Below are positions 1 to 7,506 of a DNA stretch of 12,830 nucleotides, one piece after another. The translations under genes were made by a program, and so were the position numbers. The stretch comes from Methanobacteriota archaeon (GTDB lineage Archaea; Thermoplasmatota; Poseidoniia; Poseidoniales; SP79), in contig PAZI01000025.1 in NCBI GenBank assembly GCA_002715545.1, positions 4,415 through 17,244 of the forward strand. Direction: 5' to 3'. Below the pieces are notes generated by a model. The model saw nothing but the letters and a program-made list of their open reading frames with translations. It did not search any database and was not told where the DNA came from. Positions within the stretch are counted from its first letter, which is position 1; every line of letters starts with the position of its first letter.

Positions 1-2
1 GA

Positions 3-110
3 TTGGGGTTACCCTATCTGGTCGCATGGCTCTCAAATGGAATCGTTTGGGGTGTCTTCAATTTCCTCGCTCTTGGTCGTTTCGCCATGAAACAAGAATC
101 CTCTTCATGA
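3..110 (+). CDS. C-terminal end of a membrane protein (partial)
   Basis: Frame 3 is open from the left edge to a TGA at 108-110. It encodes about 35 residues: a hydrophobic, aromatic-rich stretch (LPYLVAWLSNGIVWGVFNFL) followed by a short polar tail ending in KQESSS. That pattern is typical of a last transmembrane helix with a short cytoplasmic tail. The other two forward frames are also open for 88-145 bases but read as unlikely mixtures, so frame 3 is preferred on composition only. The gene starts outside the window, so its family cannot be named. It lies on the same strand as the following lipoprotein gene, 46 bases away, but that gene has its own TATA-like box. Confidence 0.5.
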   Translation: MGLPYLVAWLSNGIVWGVFNFLALGRFAMKQESSS

Positions 111-126
111 ACAATGTACCAACGTG

Positions 127-133
127 CTTTAAC
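127..133 (+). promoter_or_regulatory. Archaeal TATA-like box for the beta-propeller lipoprotein
   Basis: The sequence CTTTAAC is centred about 27 bases before the ATG at 157. That is the usual TATA-box distance from an archaeal transcription start, and would give a leaderless or nearly leaderless mRNA. A GAGG at 147-150 with a 6-base spacer is an alternative Shine-Dalgarno signal, which would require a start site further upstream. Call based on position and composition only. Confidence 0.4.
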
Positions 134-156
134 CACAAACCTCTCTGAGGGCGAAC

Positions 157-2784
157 ATGGTATCAAGCAGATTGAGTGCTGTTGTCGTTCTTTTGTTCCT
201 CATCACCCCGATGTCGGGCTGTATTGCAGGTGATGAAGAGTCGACAACGACGACGCCTGTCGAGAAAGTATCTGATATTGACAATGATGGAATTCCAGAT
301 TCTGAAGATGATGACATCGATGGTGATGGTATCATCAATGAAGATGACCCGGATGACGACAATGATGGGATTCCTGACGATCAAGACACAACCATCGGTG
401 ATGTGACAACCCCTGGAGTCTTGCCAGCATTCCGTACTGTACAACGTTCCTCCCCCTATCTTCGCTCCTATGATGCATGCGCGGCTCTCCTAACAGATCT
501 CAAACAAAGCATCAGCGATGAGATGCGAACCAATCTAGAGCAACAGCGAGATTTCGCTAATGGGAATTATTGGCGCGGTGGCATGACCGATGATGTGATG
601 ATGATGGATGGAGATGTGGCAGTTGCAGAATCAGCAGATACTGGTGGTGCTCCCACAAGTGGGGGAACCCAGGGTTCTGGTGAGAATCTCAAAGCAGGCG
701 AGGACTTTACAGGTACCAATAATCAGGAAGAAGGAGTTGATGAGGCTGATTTCATCAAGACGGATGGACATCACATCTACCTGCTCAATGGCGGCCATCT
801 GTTCATCATGGCCGTGCCAGAATTCGGTCAGATCACCCACTTGTCGAATGTCTCTATCCAGGGCACTCCGACTCAGATGTTGATGTCTGACGACCGTATT
901 GTCGTTGCTTCGACAGTGAACGTCTGGAGCCTTCCTCCTGACGATCCATTGCGTACCTCCGCCCTCTTTCCAGGCGAGACCTCACACTATCGTTGGTCGT
1001 CGTTCACAAAACTCACAGTTGTTGAGATCACCGATCGAGCCAACCCCTTTGTTGCCGATGAATTGTACATCGAAGGGTACCAGATGACTGGACGTGAAGT
1101 CGAGGGTACTGTGAGGATGATTACATACGGCTGGATTGACGTTCCTGGGCTGAAGACCTGGGTCGATTTATGGACCATTCTCGGTCAGGACGCCTATCAA
1201 GCATATTGGGGCGAAGAGATCACAGAAGAACTCCGAAATGAGACTTGGAATCAGGCGATCAACGTCACGATTCTGGAGAATGAAGCAGTGATTTCATCTC
1301 TCACACTTTCTGACCTCATCCCCCGAATGTATGTGCGAGGTTCGGAGGGTAATACGATTCAGTCATACGAATGGACCTCTTCTGATTGTCGTGGTTTTTC
1401 CTCTTCACAGGACGCCTCTTCACGGGGTTTGACCTCAATCATCTCGATTGACCTGACCGGGTCATCGCTTTCATTTGATGCAGATCACATTCGTTCGAAT
1501 TGGCCGATCGTCTATGCTTCGAAAGACACGCTTTTATTGGCTGAGCAGGCCGCGGATTGGTGGTGGTATTGGGGTAACAATGACTTGCATGAGGTCACGA
1601 ATATCCATTCATTTGACATCAGTGAATCCGGTCAGACGACCTATCTGTCGAGTGGACGCATCAATGGTACAGTGAACGACCAGTTCTCCCTTTCGGAATA
1701 TGAAGATACCATTCGTGTCGTGAGCACAACTGGACAGTGGGGCCGCTGGTGGATGAGCGATCCTGAACCGATGATGAATCACGTCATCACTCTTCAGGAG
1801 TCATTCAAGGATGGTGTACGTGGACTGTATGAGGTTGGGCATCTAGGTGGTATTGCACCAGGAGAGACTCTCTGGTCCGCACGCTTCGTTGGAGATACAG
1901 CCTATCTGGTCACCTTCGAACAATGGGATCCCCTCTGGACCATTGATCTTTCAGACCCGACCAATCCTAGGATTATTGGAGAACTTGAGATTCCAGGTGT
2001 GTCAACCTACATTCATCCCATGAATGACGGAGACTCCCTCCTTACGATAGGATTCCCTGGTGGTGAAGGTGGCATTGGCCTTGACTGGTCACGAACTCAG
2101 ATATCGTTGTTCGACGTCAGCAATCTCTCCGACCCCACCCTTTCTGCTGCCCTCCCTCTCACACCAGGATATGAGGACAAGAATTGCGAGGATATCAGGT
2201 GGTGCGGGTGGTCTTGGTCTTGGTCGGAAGCGACTTACGAGCACAAAGCTTTCACTTACTGGGATAAGAATGGATTGCTTGCAGTCCCCCTTTCCACGCA
2301 CAGATACGTACACGACACCATCGAAGAAGATGGCAGAACTTACACCTATCATGGGTACGAATATGTCTCCAAACTCGTCCTCGTCTCTGTCGATGCCGAC
2401 AATGGAGTGCTATCGATCTACGGTGAGGTGAATCACTCGGATCTCTATGGAGAAGGTCTGTCCAGTAGTTGGTGGGGTGGAGACATATCGATCAGTCGCT
2501 CGATCTTTATGGGAGATTTCGTATATTCATTCTCAGATGCTGGCATCAAGGTTCACAATGTAACATCTCTCAACCAGACTGCAAGCATCAATCTCCCTGG
2601 ATATCGCTCGCTTGTCAACCAATATTATTTCGAAGACGAGGTTGCAGTAGAAGCGACCGTAGATGGCGAGGATAGAGAAGAAGAAGCGAAATCAGATGAT
2701 GGTGAGGCCACTTCGTCAGGTAGTTCTGGCTCTGGAGACCCTCCTCCACCTAATGCAGATGCTGCCGAACCCGATGGTGCCTGA
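157..2784 (+). CDS. Secreted beta-propeller domain lipoprotein with Ca-binding (TSP3-like) stalk
   Basis: 875-residue exported protein, probably anchored at the outer face of the membrane. Residues 1-21 form a signal peptide with a lipobox MSGC; Cys22 would be the lipidated residue. Residues 40-78 hold DxDxDG repeats (DIDNDGIPD, DIDGDGII, DDDNDGIPD) like thrombospondin type 3 calcium-binding segments. The rest, from about residue 100 to 840, matches the secreted beta-propeller family (Pfam Beta_propel, COG4880). Its signature here is EEGVDEADFIKTDGHHIYLL near residues 191-210, followed by Trp-rich beta-strand repeats. The last 30 residues are a disordered Glu/Ser/Gly/Pro tail with no membrane helix, so anchoring would rest on Cys22. 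Members of this family are recognised by sequence, but their ligand or activity is not established. The ATG at 157 is chosen because the signal peptide begins there. The gene ends 10 bases before the convergent gene at 2795. Confidence 0.88.
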   Translation: MVSSRLSAVVVLLFLITPMSGCIAGDEESTTTTPVEKVSDIDNDGIPDSEDDDIDGDGIINEDDPDDDNDGIPDDQDTTIGDVTTPGVLPAFRTVQRSSPYLRSYDACAALLTDLKQSISDEMRTNLEQQRDFANGNYWRGGMTDDVMMMDGDVAVAESADTGGAPTSGGTQGSGENLKAGEDFTGTNNQEEGVDEADFIKTDGHHIYLLNGGHLFIMAVPEFGQITHLSNVSIQGTPTQMLMSDDRIVVASTVNVWSLPPDDPLRTSALFPGETSHYRWSSFTKLTVVEITDRANPFVADELYIEGYQMTGREVEGTVRMITYGWIDVPGLKTWVDLWTILGQDAYQAYWGEEITEELRNETWNQAINVTILENEAVISSLTLSDLIPRMYVRGSEGNTIQSYEWTSSDCRGFSSSQDASSRGLTSIISIDLTGSSLSFDADHIRSNWPIVYASKDTLLLAEQAADWWWYWGNNDLHEVTNIHSFDISESGQTTYLSSGRINGTVNDQFSLSEYEDTIRVVSTTGQWGRWWMSDPEPMMNHVITLQESFKDGVRGLYEVGHLGGIAPGETLWSARFVGDTAYLVTFEQWDPLWTIDLSDPTNPRIIGELEIPGVSTYIHPMNDGDSLLTIGFPGGEGGIGLDWSRTQISLFDVSNLSDPTLSAALPLTPGYEDKNCEDIRWCGWSWSWSEATYEHKAFTYWDKNGLLAVPLSTHRYVHDTIEEDGRTYTYHGYEYVSKLVLVSVDADNGVLSIYGEVNHSDLYGEGLSSSWWGGDISISRSIFMGDFVYSFSDAGIKVHNVTSLNQTASINLPGYRSLVNQYYFEDEVAVEATVDGEDREEEAKSDDGEATSSGSSGSGDPPPPNADAAEPDGA

Positions 2785-2794
2785 TACCATCTTT

Positions 2795-3919
2795 TCAGAT
2801 GACTTTCCGTCCCTCTGACCGAGACAAAGAGTACTGTATTGCTCCGGGATGAGCCACTGCTAAGCGTGATTGTGCTTCGATACCGAGATGATGTGTGATT
2901 TGATGTGGGAGGCTGACAATCGTGAGAGAGATCAACTCTCCAAGAAATACTTCCAGATCACCAGTGGCAGAATCTGAGAGTTGCTTCGGTGGCCAGGATG
3001 CAGACTCATCTAGAATCATTTCTACTGTGATCGCCTTTCCACCTGCGCGGACGTTGACGATCAGATACCCATCATCGAGATCGATGTCGAGAGTTGAGAG
3101 ATCGAAAGCGATGTTACGTGGTCCCAATTGCCAACGAAACACATCACCTTCTGGATCTGCAGTACTATCGGCAGCCCGGATGACGGATGCGACATGGGCT
3201 TCGAACAAATCACGACTGATGGTCAGATCACCGTCGGGAGTAGCGTGATGGAGCTCCTCACCCTCTTCGTGAGTCCATACGAAATCTTCACCGTCAAGAT
3301 GCACTTTGAGTTCAGGTAGCCAAGGAAAAGATGTCTCGCTTGAGAGCACATCCCAACCACCTGACATTCTCATGACAATGGCGTCGTCAATCGATGCACT
3401 GCCATCTTTTTCAAGAATCAGTCGTAACCGTTCTTTCTTTTCTGGTTCCTCATTTTTGATATCTTTCGAATCAATTGCTAATTCTAATTTGACAGCTAAC
3501 GGATGCAATGCTTCTGGGAGTGGCATCACTGGAAATTCATCATTCGACCACGCACCTTCCTCAAATGCGATATCCAACCCGAATGGTTTCAACCATCTCA
3601 ATGCAATGCCAAGTCGGACTCGGGAGATGCCATACTTACTGAATCGTCGACCAAGTGATCTGACAGCACGATGCGTCTTCTCTTTGCTCAATTCATCTAA
3701 TGTATCGCTGAAATGGGCGAGCAACTCAACACTATCTGCACTATCATCTCTGTCAATGAAATCAACTTCTTCTTCCAACCATGCTTCTTCAATTTCAGAG
3801 CGATCTAAATCAGACATCCCTAGTCGTTCTTGTAGATGTTCAAGCCCTATTGCACCATCTCTGGATAATGAACCGGACTTCCATGCCAGTGTGAGGGCAT
3901 GTGAAAATGGATGGTCCAT
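2795..3919 (-). CDS. Unknown 374-residue acidic protein, coupled to the upstream charge-block gene
   Basis: I do not recognise this family. The product is soluble, acidic and lacks a signal peptide or membrane segment. Residues about 5-48 (from FSHALTLAWKSG to EEAWLEE) look like a degenerate version of the TerB-like helical module seen in two other genes here: a Leu/Trp-rich helix, a loop, then a helix ending in RLGMSD. Residues about 70-130 are helical and basic. The C-terminal two thirds, from about residue 165 (RLRLILEKDG), alternate short beta-like stretches and acidic turns, including WQLGPRNIAFDLS and DDGYLIVNVRAGG. The start is the ATG at 3919-3917, which shares one base with the upstream stop (TGATG), so translation is probably coupled. 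A TTG one codon earlier is also possible. The consistent reading frame, the coupling and the predicted structure support a real gene. Confidence 0.75.
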   Translation of the reverse strand: MDHPFSHALTLAWKSGSLSRDGAIGLEHLQERLGMSDLDRSEIEEAWLEEEVDFIDRDDSADSVELLAHFSDTLDELSKEKTHRAVRSLGRRFSKYGISRVRLGIALRWLKPFGLDIAFEEGAWSNDEFPVMPLPEALHPLAVKLELAIDSKDIKNEEPEKKERLRLILEKDGSASIDDAIVMRMSGGWDVLSSETSFPWLPELKVHLDGEDFVWTHEEGEELHHATPDGDLTISRDLFEAHVASVIRAADSTADPEGDVFRWQLGPRNIAFDLSTLDIDLDDGYLIVNVRAGGKAITVEMILDESASWPPKQLSDSATGDLEVFLGELISLTIVSLPHQITHHLGIEAQSRLAVAHPGAIQYSLSRSEGRKVI

Positions 3920-5163
3920 CAATCAAGCCCACCAAGCATCTCTCGCGTCATTTTGAGATGGGTTTCAAAATCGATACCCAACTCAATGCGCTTTCGTCTC
4001 AAGAGATCAACTTCAGCAGGGTCGAGCAAATCATCGACCCAAACAGTCTCCAGAAGGAGTCGGTAAGTATCTAGTGTGCTACTCCTCCTTCCTCCTTCCA
4101 CTACGTCATCGTCTTCCTCTTCTTCCTCTTGTACACGTCGTGATTTAGATGAAGCAACCGGGGCGGCAGCCATAGCCCTTCGAGCAGGAGCTGCACGACT
4201 TGCCGTACGCACGTTACTCTCTCTTGTGGCCATAGGAGCTGCTGACGAGGATCTTCTTCTCCTCATCCTTGTTTCAGGGATGTCCTCCTCGATGAATTCA
4301 TCTTCAACAAACTCATCTTCATCGAGGTCTTCTTCAAGATCTTCTCCAGCCATCTCTTCTTCGTGTTTGATAGCTTTAGTTAATTCAGCCACTTGTTTCT
4401 GGAGTGCGAGTAACTGATCCGCTGCATCTCCATCACCTTCCTCATCACCGATTTGATCATCTTCCTCGACCGTTGGTGAAGCTTGTTCGGTTTCTGGTTC
4501 CATGACTTGAGTCGCCTGAGCAGATGTTTCTCCCTCTGCACTACCGTCCATATGGCTCATGGGTTCTGCTCCCCCAGCCATTGGTGCTAGCCTGAGTCCA
4601 GACCCAGGCTGCTTGACTTCTTCCTCTTCCTCCTCATCCATCAAGGTAGCAATAAGCGATCCATCCTCTCCTCCGCCTTCTTCCTCATCGAGTAAAGAAT
4701 CGAGCAACTTGTCATTTCCCACCATGGCTGCTGGCTGAACTCTTCTCTCAGGCACAGTTTCAGAATGTTCCATACCAAAAGATGCACCTGAATCAGCACC
4801 CATGTAATCGGAGGTCTCTCCTGCCTTCTCAAGCACTTTCTTTGCGCGGTCGACAAGACGTCGATATTCCTTTGATTTCCGCCCTGGTGGAAGGTCACCA
4901 TATTCAATGGCGTCAATAACTCTCTTCATTGCTTGGCGAACAACATTTCCACGTTGGCCCTGCCAATCTCCACCATTTCTCGCGGAGCGGATATGGGATT
5001 CAGCCTCTTCTCTGTGTTTGTTATTCACATCCAGGATTTTCTGAGCCTGTGTAACGATTGGTGCAGCAAGGCCTCCGCGCTGCCCAATTTCAAGGGACAG
5101 CACCATGATGGCGTGGAGGGCCTGAGCCCTTTCTTTCTCCCCCATTGCATCCCCCACTCTCAT
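3919..5163 (-). CDS. Charge-block protein with C-terminal TerB-like module (unknown function)
   Basis: 414 residues from the ATG at 5163; no family recognised. Order of segments: residues 1-115, helical and mixed-charge (AQALHAIMVLSLEIGQRGG, then a basic helix near 95-113); 150-185, two related acidic patches (LLDSLLDEEE and LIATLMDEEE); 230-296, a very acidic stretch interrupted by a short coiled coil (LLALQKQVAELTKAIKHEEE, 251-270); 299-343, Arg/Ala/Ser-rich and basic; 345-355, acidic again; 366-414, a compact helical module (VWVDDLLDPAEVDLLRRK, then ELGIDFETHL) like the TerB-type module at 8282. The open frame extends to 5217, but that extension would be a Gly-rich translation of a G-tract, so it is left out. 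The ATG at 5145, preceded by GGGGGATGCA, is an equally possible start. First gene of a coupled pair with 2795-3919. Likely cytoplasmic; a scaffold or nucleic-acid-associated role is only a guess. Confidence 0.75.
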   Translation of the reverse strand: MRVGDAMGEKERAQALHAIMVLSLEIGQRGGLAAPIVTQAQKILDVNNKHREEAESHIRSARNGGDWQGQRGNVVRQAMKRVIDAIEYGDLPPGRKSKEYRRLVDRAKKVLEKAGETSDYMGADSGASFGMEHSETVPERRVQPAAMVGNDKLLDSLLDEEEGGGEDGSLIATLMDEEEEEEVKQPGSGLRLAPMAGGAEPMSHMDGSAEGETSAQATQVMEPETEQASPTVEEDDQIGDEEGDGDAADQLLALQKQVAELTKAIKHEEEMAGEDLEEDLDEDEFVEDEFIEEDIPETRMRRRRSSSAAPMATRESNVRTASRAAPARRAMAAAPVASSKSRRVQEEEEEDDDVVEGGRRSSTLDTYRLLLETVWVDDLLDPAEVDLLRRKRIELGIDFETHLKMTREMLGGLD

Positions 5164-5305
5164 CGTGTGATATGAGTCTTGAGTCAGTCCGGACCCCCCG
5201 CCCCCCCACCTTCTCACTTGTGGCGATTCTCACCATCGTCTCATTCCGCACGTTCAGCGGATTTCACCCCTAAAACTCATACCCGTCACGAACACACAGG
5301 ACGTC
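5164..5305. promoter_or_regulatory. Divergent promoter region between two operons
   Basis: 142 bases separate two head-to-head transcription units. On the plus strand, CTAAAAC near 5270-5276 lies about 32 bases before the GTG at 5306 and is a weak TATA candidate. No convincing TATA box is visible for the minus-strand gene. The region contains a C6-G-C7 tract (5194-5207). Confidence 0.3.
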
Positions 5306-6691
5306 GTGGGTCAGTGTCACGCCTGCCAGACATCGACTGAAATCGACTGGCGCTATTGCCCTAAATGCGGCTCGTCCTTTGTCAAGATTCAGCGCGAAGA
5401 CACACCTCTTTCGGGGCCCGCCACTTCATTGAGCAAAGCAGCCAAAGGTGCAATTCGTTCTTTAGCAGCACGTGCACATGATGATTTACGAGCTATCGAA
5501 AGTCTAGCAAATGATTCACAGATACTTATCGCACAAATGGCCGAACAACCGAGTTTGAGCACCCTCATTGAGTTGAGCGAGTGGATAGGTGAGGTGCATG
5601 ATGAAGGAGGACAAACATTCACGCGCCTGTGCTCGAGTTCAGATGCCGTTGGAGCCCGTGCTTCGCGCACACACATCACCTCACTCCTCCGCCGTGCCCG
5701 GCGCATGCATCAACGGATGCGGGCTGCAGATCAGCGTTTTGTTACACTAGGTAGTGATGGTCGAATACGATTACATGAAGCTCTATCCGGCTCGATACTC
5801 GAACAATGGTCTGGCCACGAGGGCCGAGGCACATGTATCGAATCACTCCCAGATGGCCAACATATCCTCACAGGGGGAGAGGATGGGACAATTCGATATT
5901 GGTCCTTGCTTGAACGAAGATGTCTTGCAATCATGCACGCTCACTCAACTTGGGTCTCTTCTCTTCTACCATTGGATGACACGAGTGCCATAAGTTTCGG
6001 TGGTGACGGGAGAGCTGTCTTGCTTGATCTTTCAGAACATCGAGTTCAACCGCTTCCTCTGTGTGATGGACGCCATTCCATAGGAGCAGCATGTATCTCC
6101 ACAGACGGAACAATCGCAGTAGGCGATGTGGATGGTCGAATCGTGTTGAGTCATTCAATGCATGTCCCTGCGCGGGAACTCCTGGATCTCAATGTCTCAA
6201 TCAACGACATCATCTGGACGCCAGCAGGGCGTTTGTTGGTGGCCTTGGGATCTGGTGAGCTTGCAATCATTGATCCTCAAGGCCATGAACCACTGCATCG
6301 AATCGATTTTGAAGGCGATTGGTTACAATGCTTGGATATCGATCCAACAAATGGCATGGTTGCTATTGGCCAAGGTTCGGGACATATCATTCTCTTTGAT
6401 CTTGGCGAGTTGCGAATCCTTGAGCGCTTGACAGTCAGTGGGGATTGGCCGTCTTCCTGTCGTTTTGATATGGAGACAGGCTGGCTGAGAGTTTCCACAG
6501 CGAACGGAATCATGTGGTCTTGGTCCACTGAAGAATCAATGATCGGACCAAGCACGAATGTGTTTGAAGGTGCTGTAATGGGCTTCGCTAATGTTGCACC
6601 GTCATATCCCTCAGCAAGCCAGATATCTCCTGAATCCGATCAAGTCCAACTTTCTCCCATCGTTGAATCATCAATCGATGACTTGGTGTGA
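5306..6691 (+). CDS. Zinc-ribbon / WD40-repeat protein
   Basis: 461 residues, starting at GTG. An N-terminal zinc ribbon uses C4-x2-C7 and C18-x2-C21 (CHAC...CPKC). Residues about 42-140 form an Ala/Arg/Leu-rich helical linker. From about residue 150 to 400 there are repeated beta-propeller blades of WD40 type. The clearest is GHEGRGTCIESLPDGQHILT followed by GGEDGTIRYWS (190-200); later blades are ISFGGDGRAVLLDL and VSTANGIMWSWS. The C-terminal 50 residues are polar and probably disordered. There is no signal peptide or membrane helix, so the protein is cytoplasmic. WD40 propellers normally act as protein-interaction platforms, and the N-terminal ribbon may add a metal-stabilised contact. 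No catalytic motif is visible. It leads a plus-strand operon with the GNAT-like gene (14-base overlap or 4-base gap, depending on that gene's start) and pcm. The GTG has only a weak AGGA upstream; upstream Cys-containing codons do not extend the ribbon, so this start is preferred. Confidence 0.82.
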   Translation: MGQCHACQTSTEIDWRYCPKCGSSFVKIQREDTPLSGPATSLSKAAKGAIRSLAARAHDDLRAIESLANDSQILIAQMAEQPSLSTLIELSEWIGEVHDEGGQTFTRLCSSSDAVGARASRTHITSLLRRARRMHQRMRAADQRFVTLGSDGRIRLHEALSGSILEQWSGHEGRGTCIESLPDGQHILTGGEDGTIRYWSLLERRCLAIMHAHSTWVSSLLPLDDTSAISFGGDGRAVLLDLSEHRVQPLPLCDGRHSIGAACISTDGTIAVGDVDGRIVLSHSMHVPARELLDLNVSINDIIWTPAGRLLVALGSGELAIIDPQGHEPLHRIDFEGDWLQCLDIDPTNGMVAIGQGSGHIILFDLGELRILERLTVSGDWPSSCRFDMETGWLRVSTANGIMWSWSTEESMIGPSTNVFEGAVMGFANVAPSYPSASQISPESDQVQLSPIVESSIDDLV

Positions 6692-7502
6692 GTGGATGCC
6701 GGATCGATCCAGTGGTTCTGCCTGGGTCCAACGAATGCTTTCACGCGAGAATTCTGTTCGTCGCCCCAGACGCGATGAATCAGAACCCCCTGATGGGGTT
6801 GCCCGTCTTTTCATAGAAGCAGAGGGATTATTCCACGCCATGGCTGAGATTGGTAGGCGGCCAGGTATCGTTGAACTTGATTGCGTCATCGTTGACCCTT
6901 CATCACGCGGCACTGGTCTTGCCCATTCTGTTGTCAACAAAGCTTGTCGTTTGTGGTCGAACGACCCCATTCTGAGTGGCCTATCTGTTGAAGATCCATT
7001 CATCCCTCTACCTCTGGTTGCTTTGACAAGGGATGCCGCAATGGCGAATGTATTGATTCAATCAGGTTTCCACCTAGTTCCTCCCCGCAGAACGTGGCGT
7101 TCTCTTTGGCTTGTAAGAACACGATTCACATCACTACCCCTCCGTACCGTTTGGTATCTTCACCTCAGGTGGCTTGTGCGTATCATCAAGTGGCTTCTCA
7201 TTGGCGAACCGCTTCCCGAAGGTGCACGCCAACCTCAAAGGCGTCTGAATCGTTGGTTTCAGAGACGTAGGAGGCCATTCACTATGCTGATCAATGCCGG
7301 CTCATCGAAAGTGTTCATGACTCCACCATCTTCTTCTGGAACCATCAAAGTATCAGAAAGTGATTCAATCGCAGCCCTTGCTTCGATGCATGTTCACGTT
7401 GTAGAGCGTGAGGAGGAGCAAACACCGAATACGGCCATCGAAGACTGGGACATTGGTCGTCAATCTGAGGTGGCAGAAGTTATCGATCTCACGGAGGATT
7501 GA
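6678..7502 (+). CDS. GNAT-like N-acetyltransferase with basic helix and acidic tail
   Basis: 274 residues from the ATG at 6678, which overlaps the WD40 gene's end by 14 bases; the ATG at 6696, just after that stop, is the alternative. Residues about 40-135 resemble the GNAT acetyl-CoA-binding core. IVELDCVIVDPSSRGTGLAH (64-83) matches motif A, a beta strand followed by the R-G-x-G pyrophosphate loop, then a helix (SVVNKACRLW). RDAAMANVLIQSGFHLV (118-134) matches the later helix-strand with the usual aromatic near the end. After the core comes a strongly basic amphipathic helix (about 145-200, many Arg and Trp), then a loop and an acidic C-terminus ending in EVIDLTED. The substrate cannot be read from the sequence; given its neighbours, a protein or small-amine acceptor is possible. 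Part of the WD40-GNAT-pcm operon, with only 4 bases between its stop and the pcm start. Confidence 0.68.
   Translation: MTWCEWMPDRSSGSAWVQRMLSRENSVRRPRRDESEPPDGVARLFIEAEGLFHAMAEIGRRPGIVELDCVIVDPSSRGTGLAHSVVNKACRLWSNDPILSGLSVEDPFIPLPLVALTRDAAMANVLIQSGFHLVPPRRTWRSLWLVRTRFTSLPLRTVWYLHLRWLVRIIKWLLIGEPLPEGARQPQRRLNRWFQRRRRPFTMLINAGSSKVFMTPPSSSGTIKVSESDSIAALASMHVHVVEREEEQTPNTAIEDWDIGRQSEVAEVIDLTED
7493..7497 (+). promoter_or_regulatory. Shine-Dalgarno GGAGG that sets the pcm start
   Basis: A perfect GGAGG lies inside the last codons of the GNAT-like gene, 9 bases before the GTG at 7507. It decides the pcm start: the frame is open further upstream, but only this GTG has a matching site and gives the usual family length. 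One of the few strong Shine-Dalgarno sites in the window, as expected for an internal operon gene. Confidence 0.75.
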
Positions 7503-7506
7503 GCAA

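Noticed and set aside
2060..2431. Open frames on both strands inside the beta-propeller gene
   Set aside because: They fall within the strongly supported propeller reading frame and read as Ser/Arg/Pro-rich shadows.
3306..3956. 216-residue plus-strand open frame opposite the unknown gene pair
   Set aside because: Ser/Asn-rich low-complexity translation lying antisense to two coupled genes with better structure; no start signal and it crosses their junction.
5164..5217. N-terminal extension of the charge-block protein to 5217
   Set aside because: It would encode a Gly-rich tract made by the G7-C-G6 run, with no domain value; later ATGs fit better.
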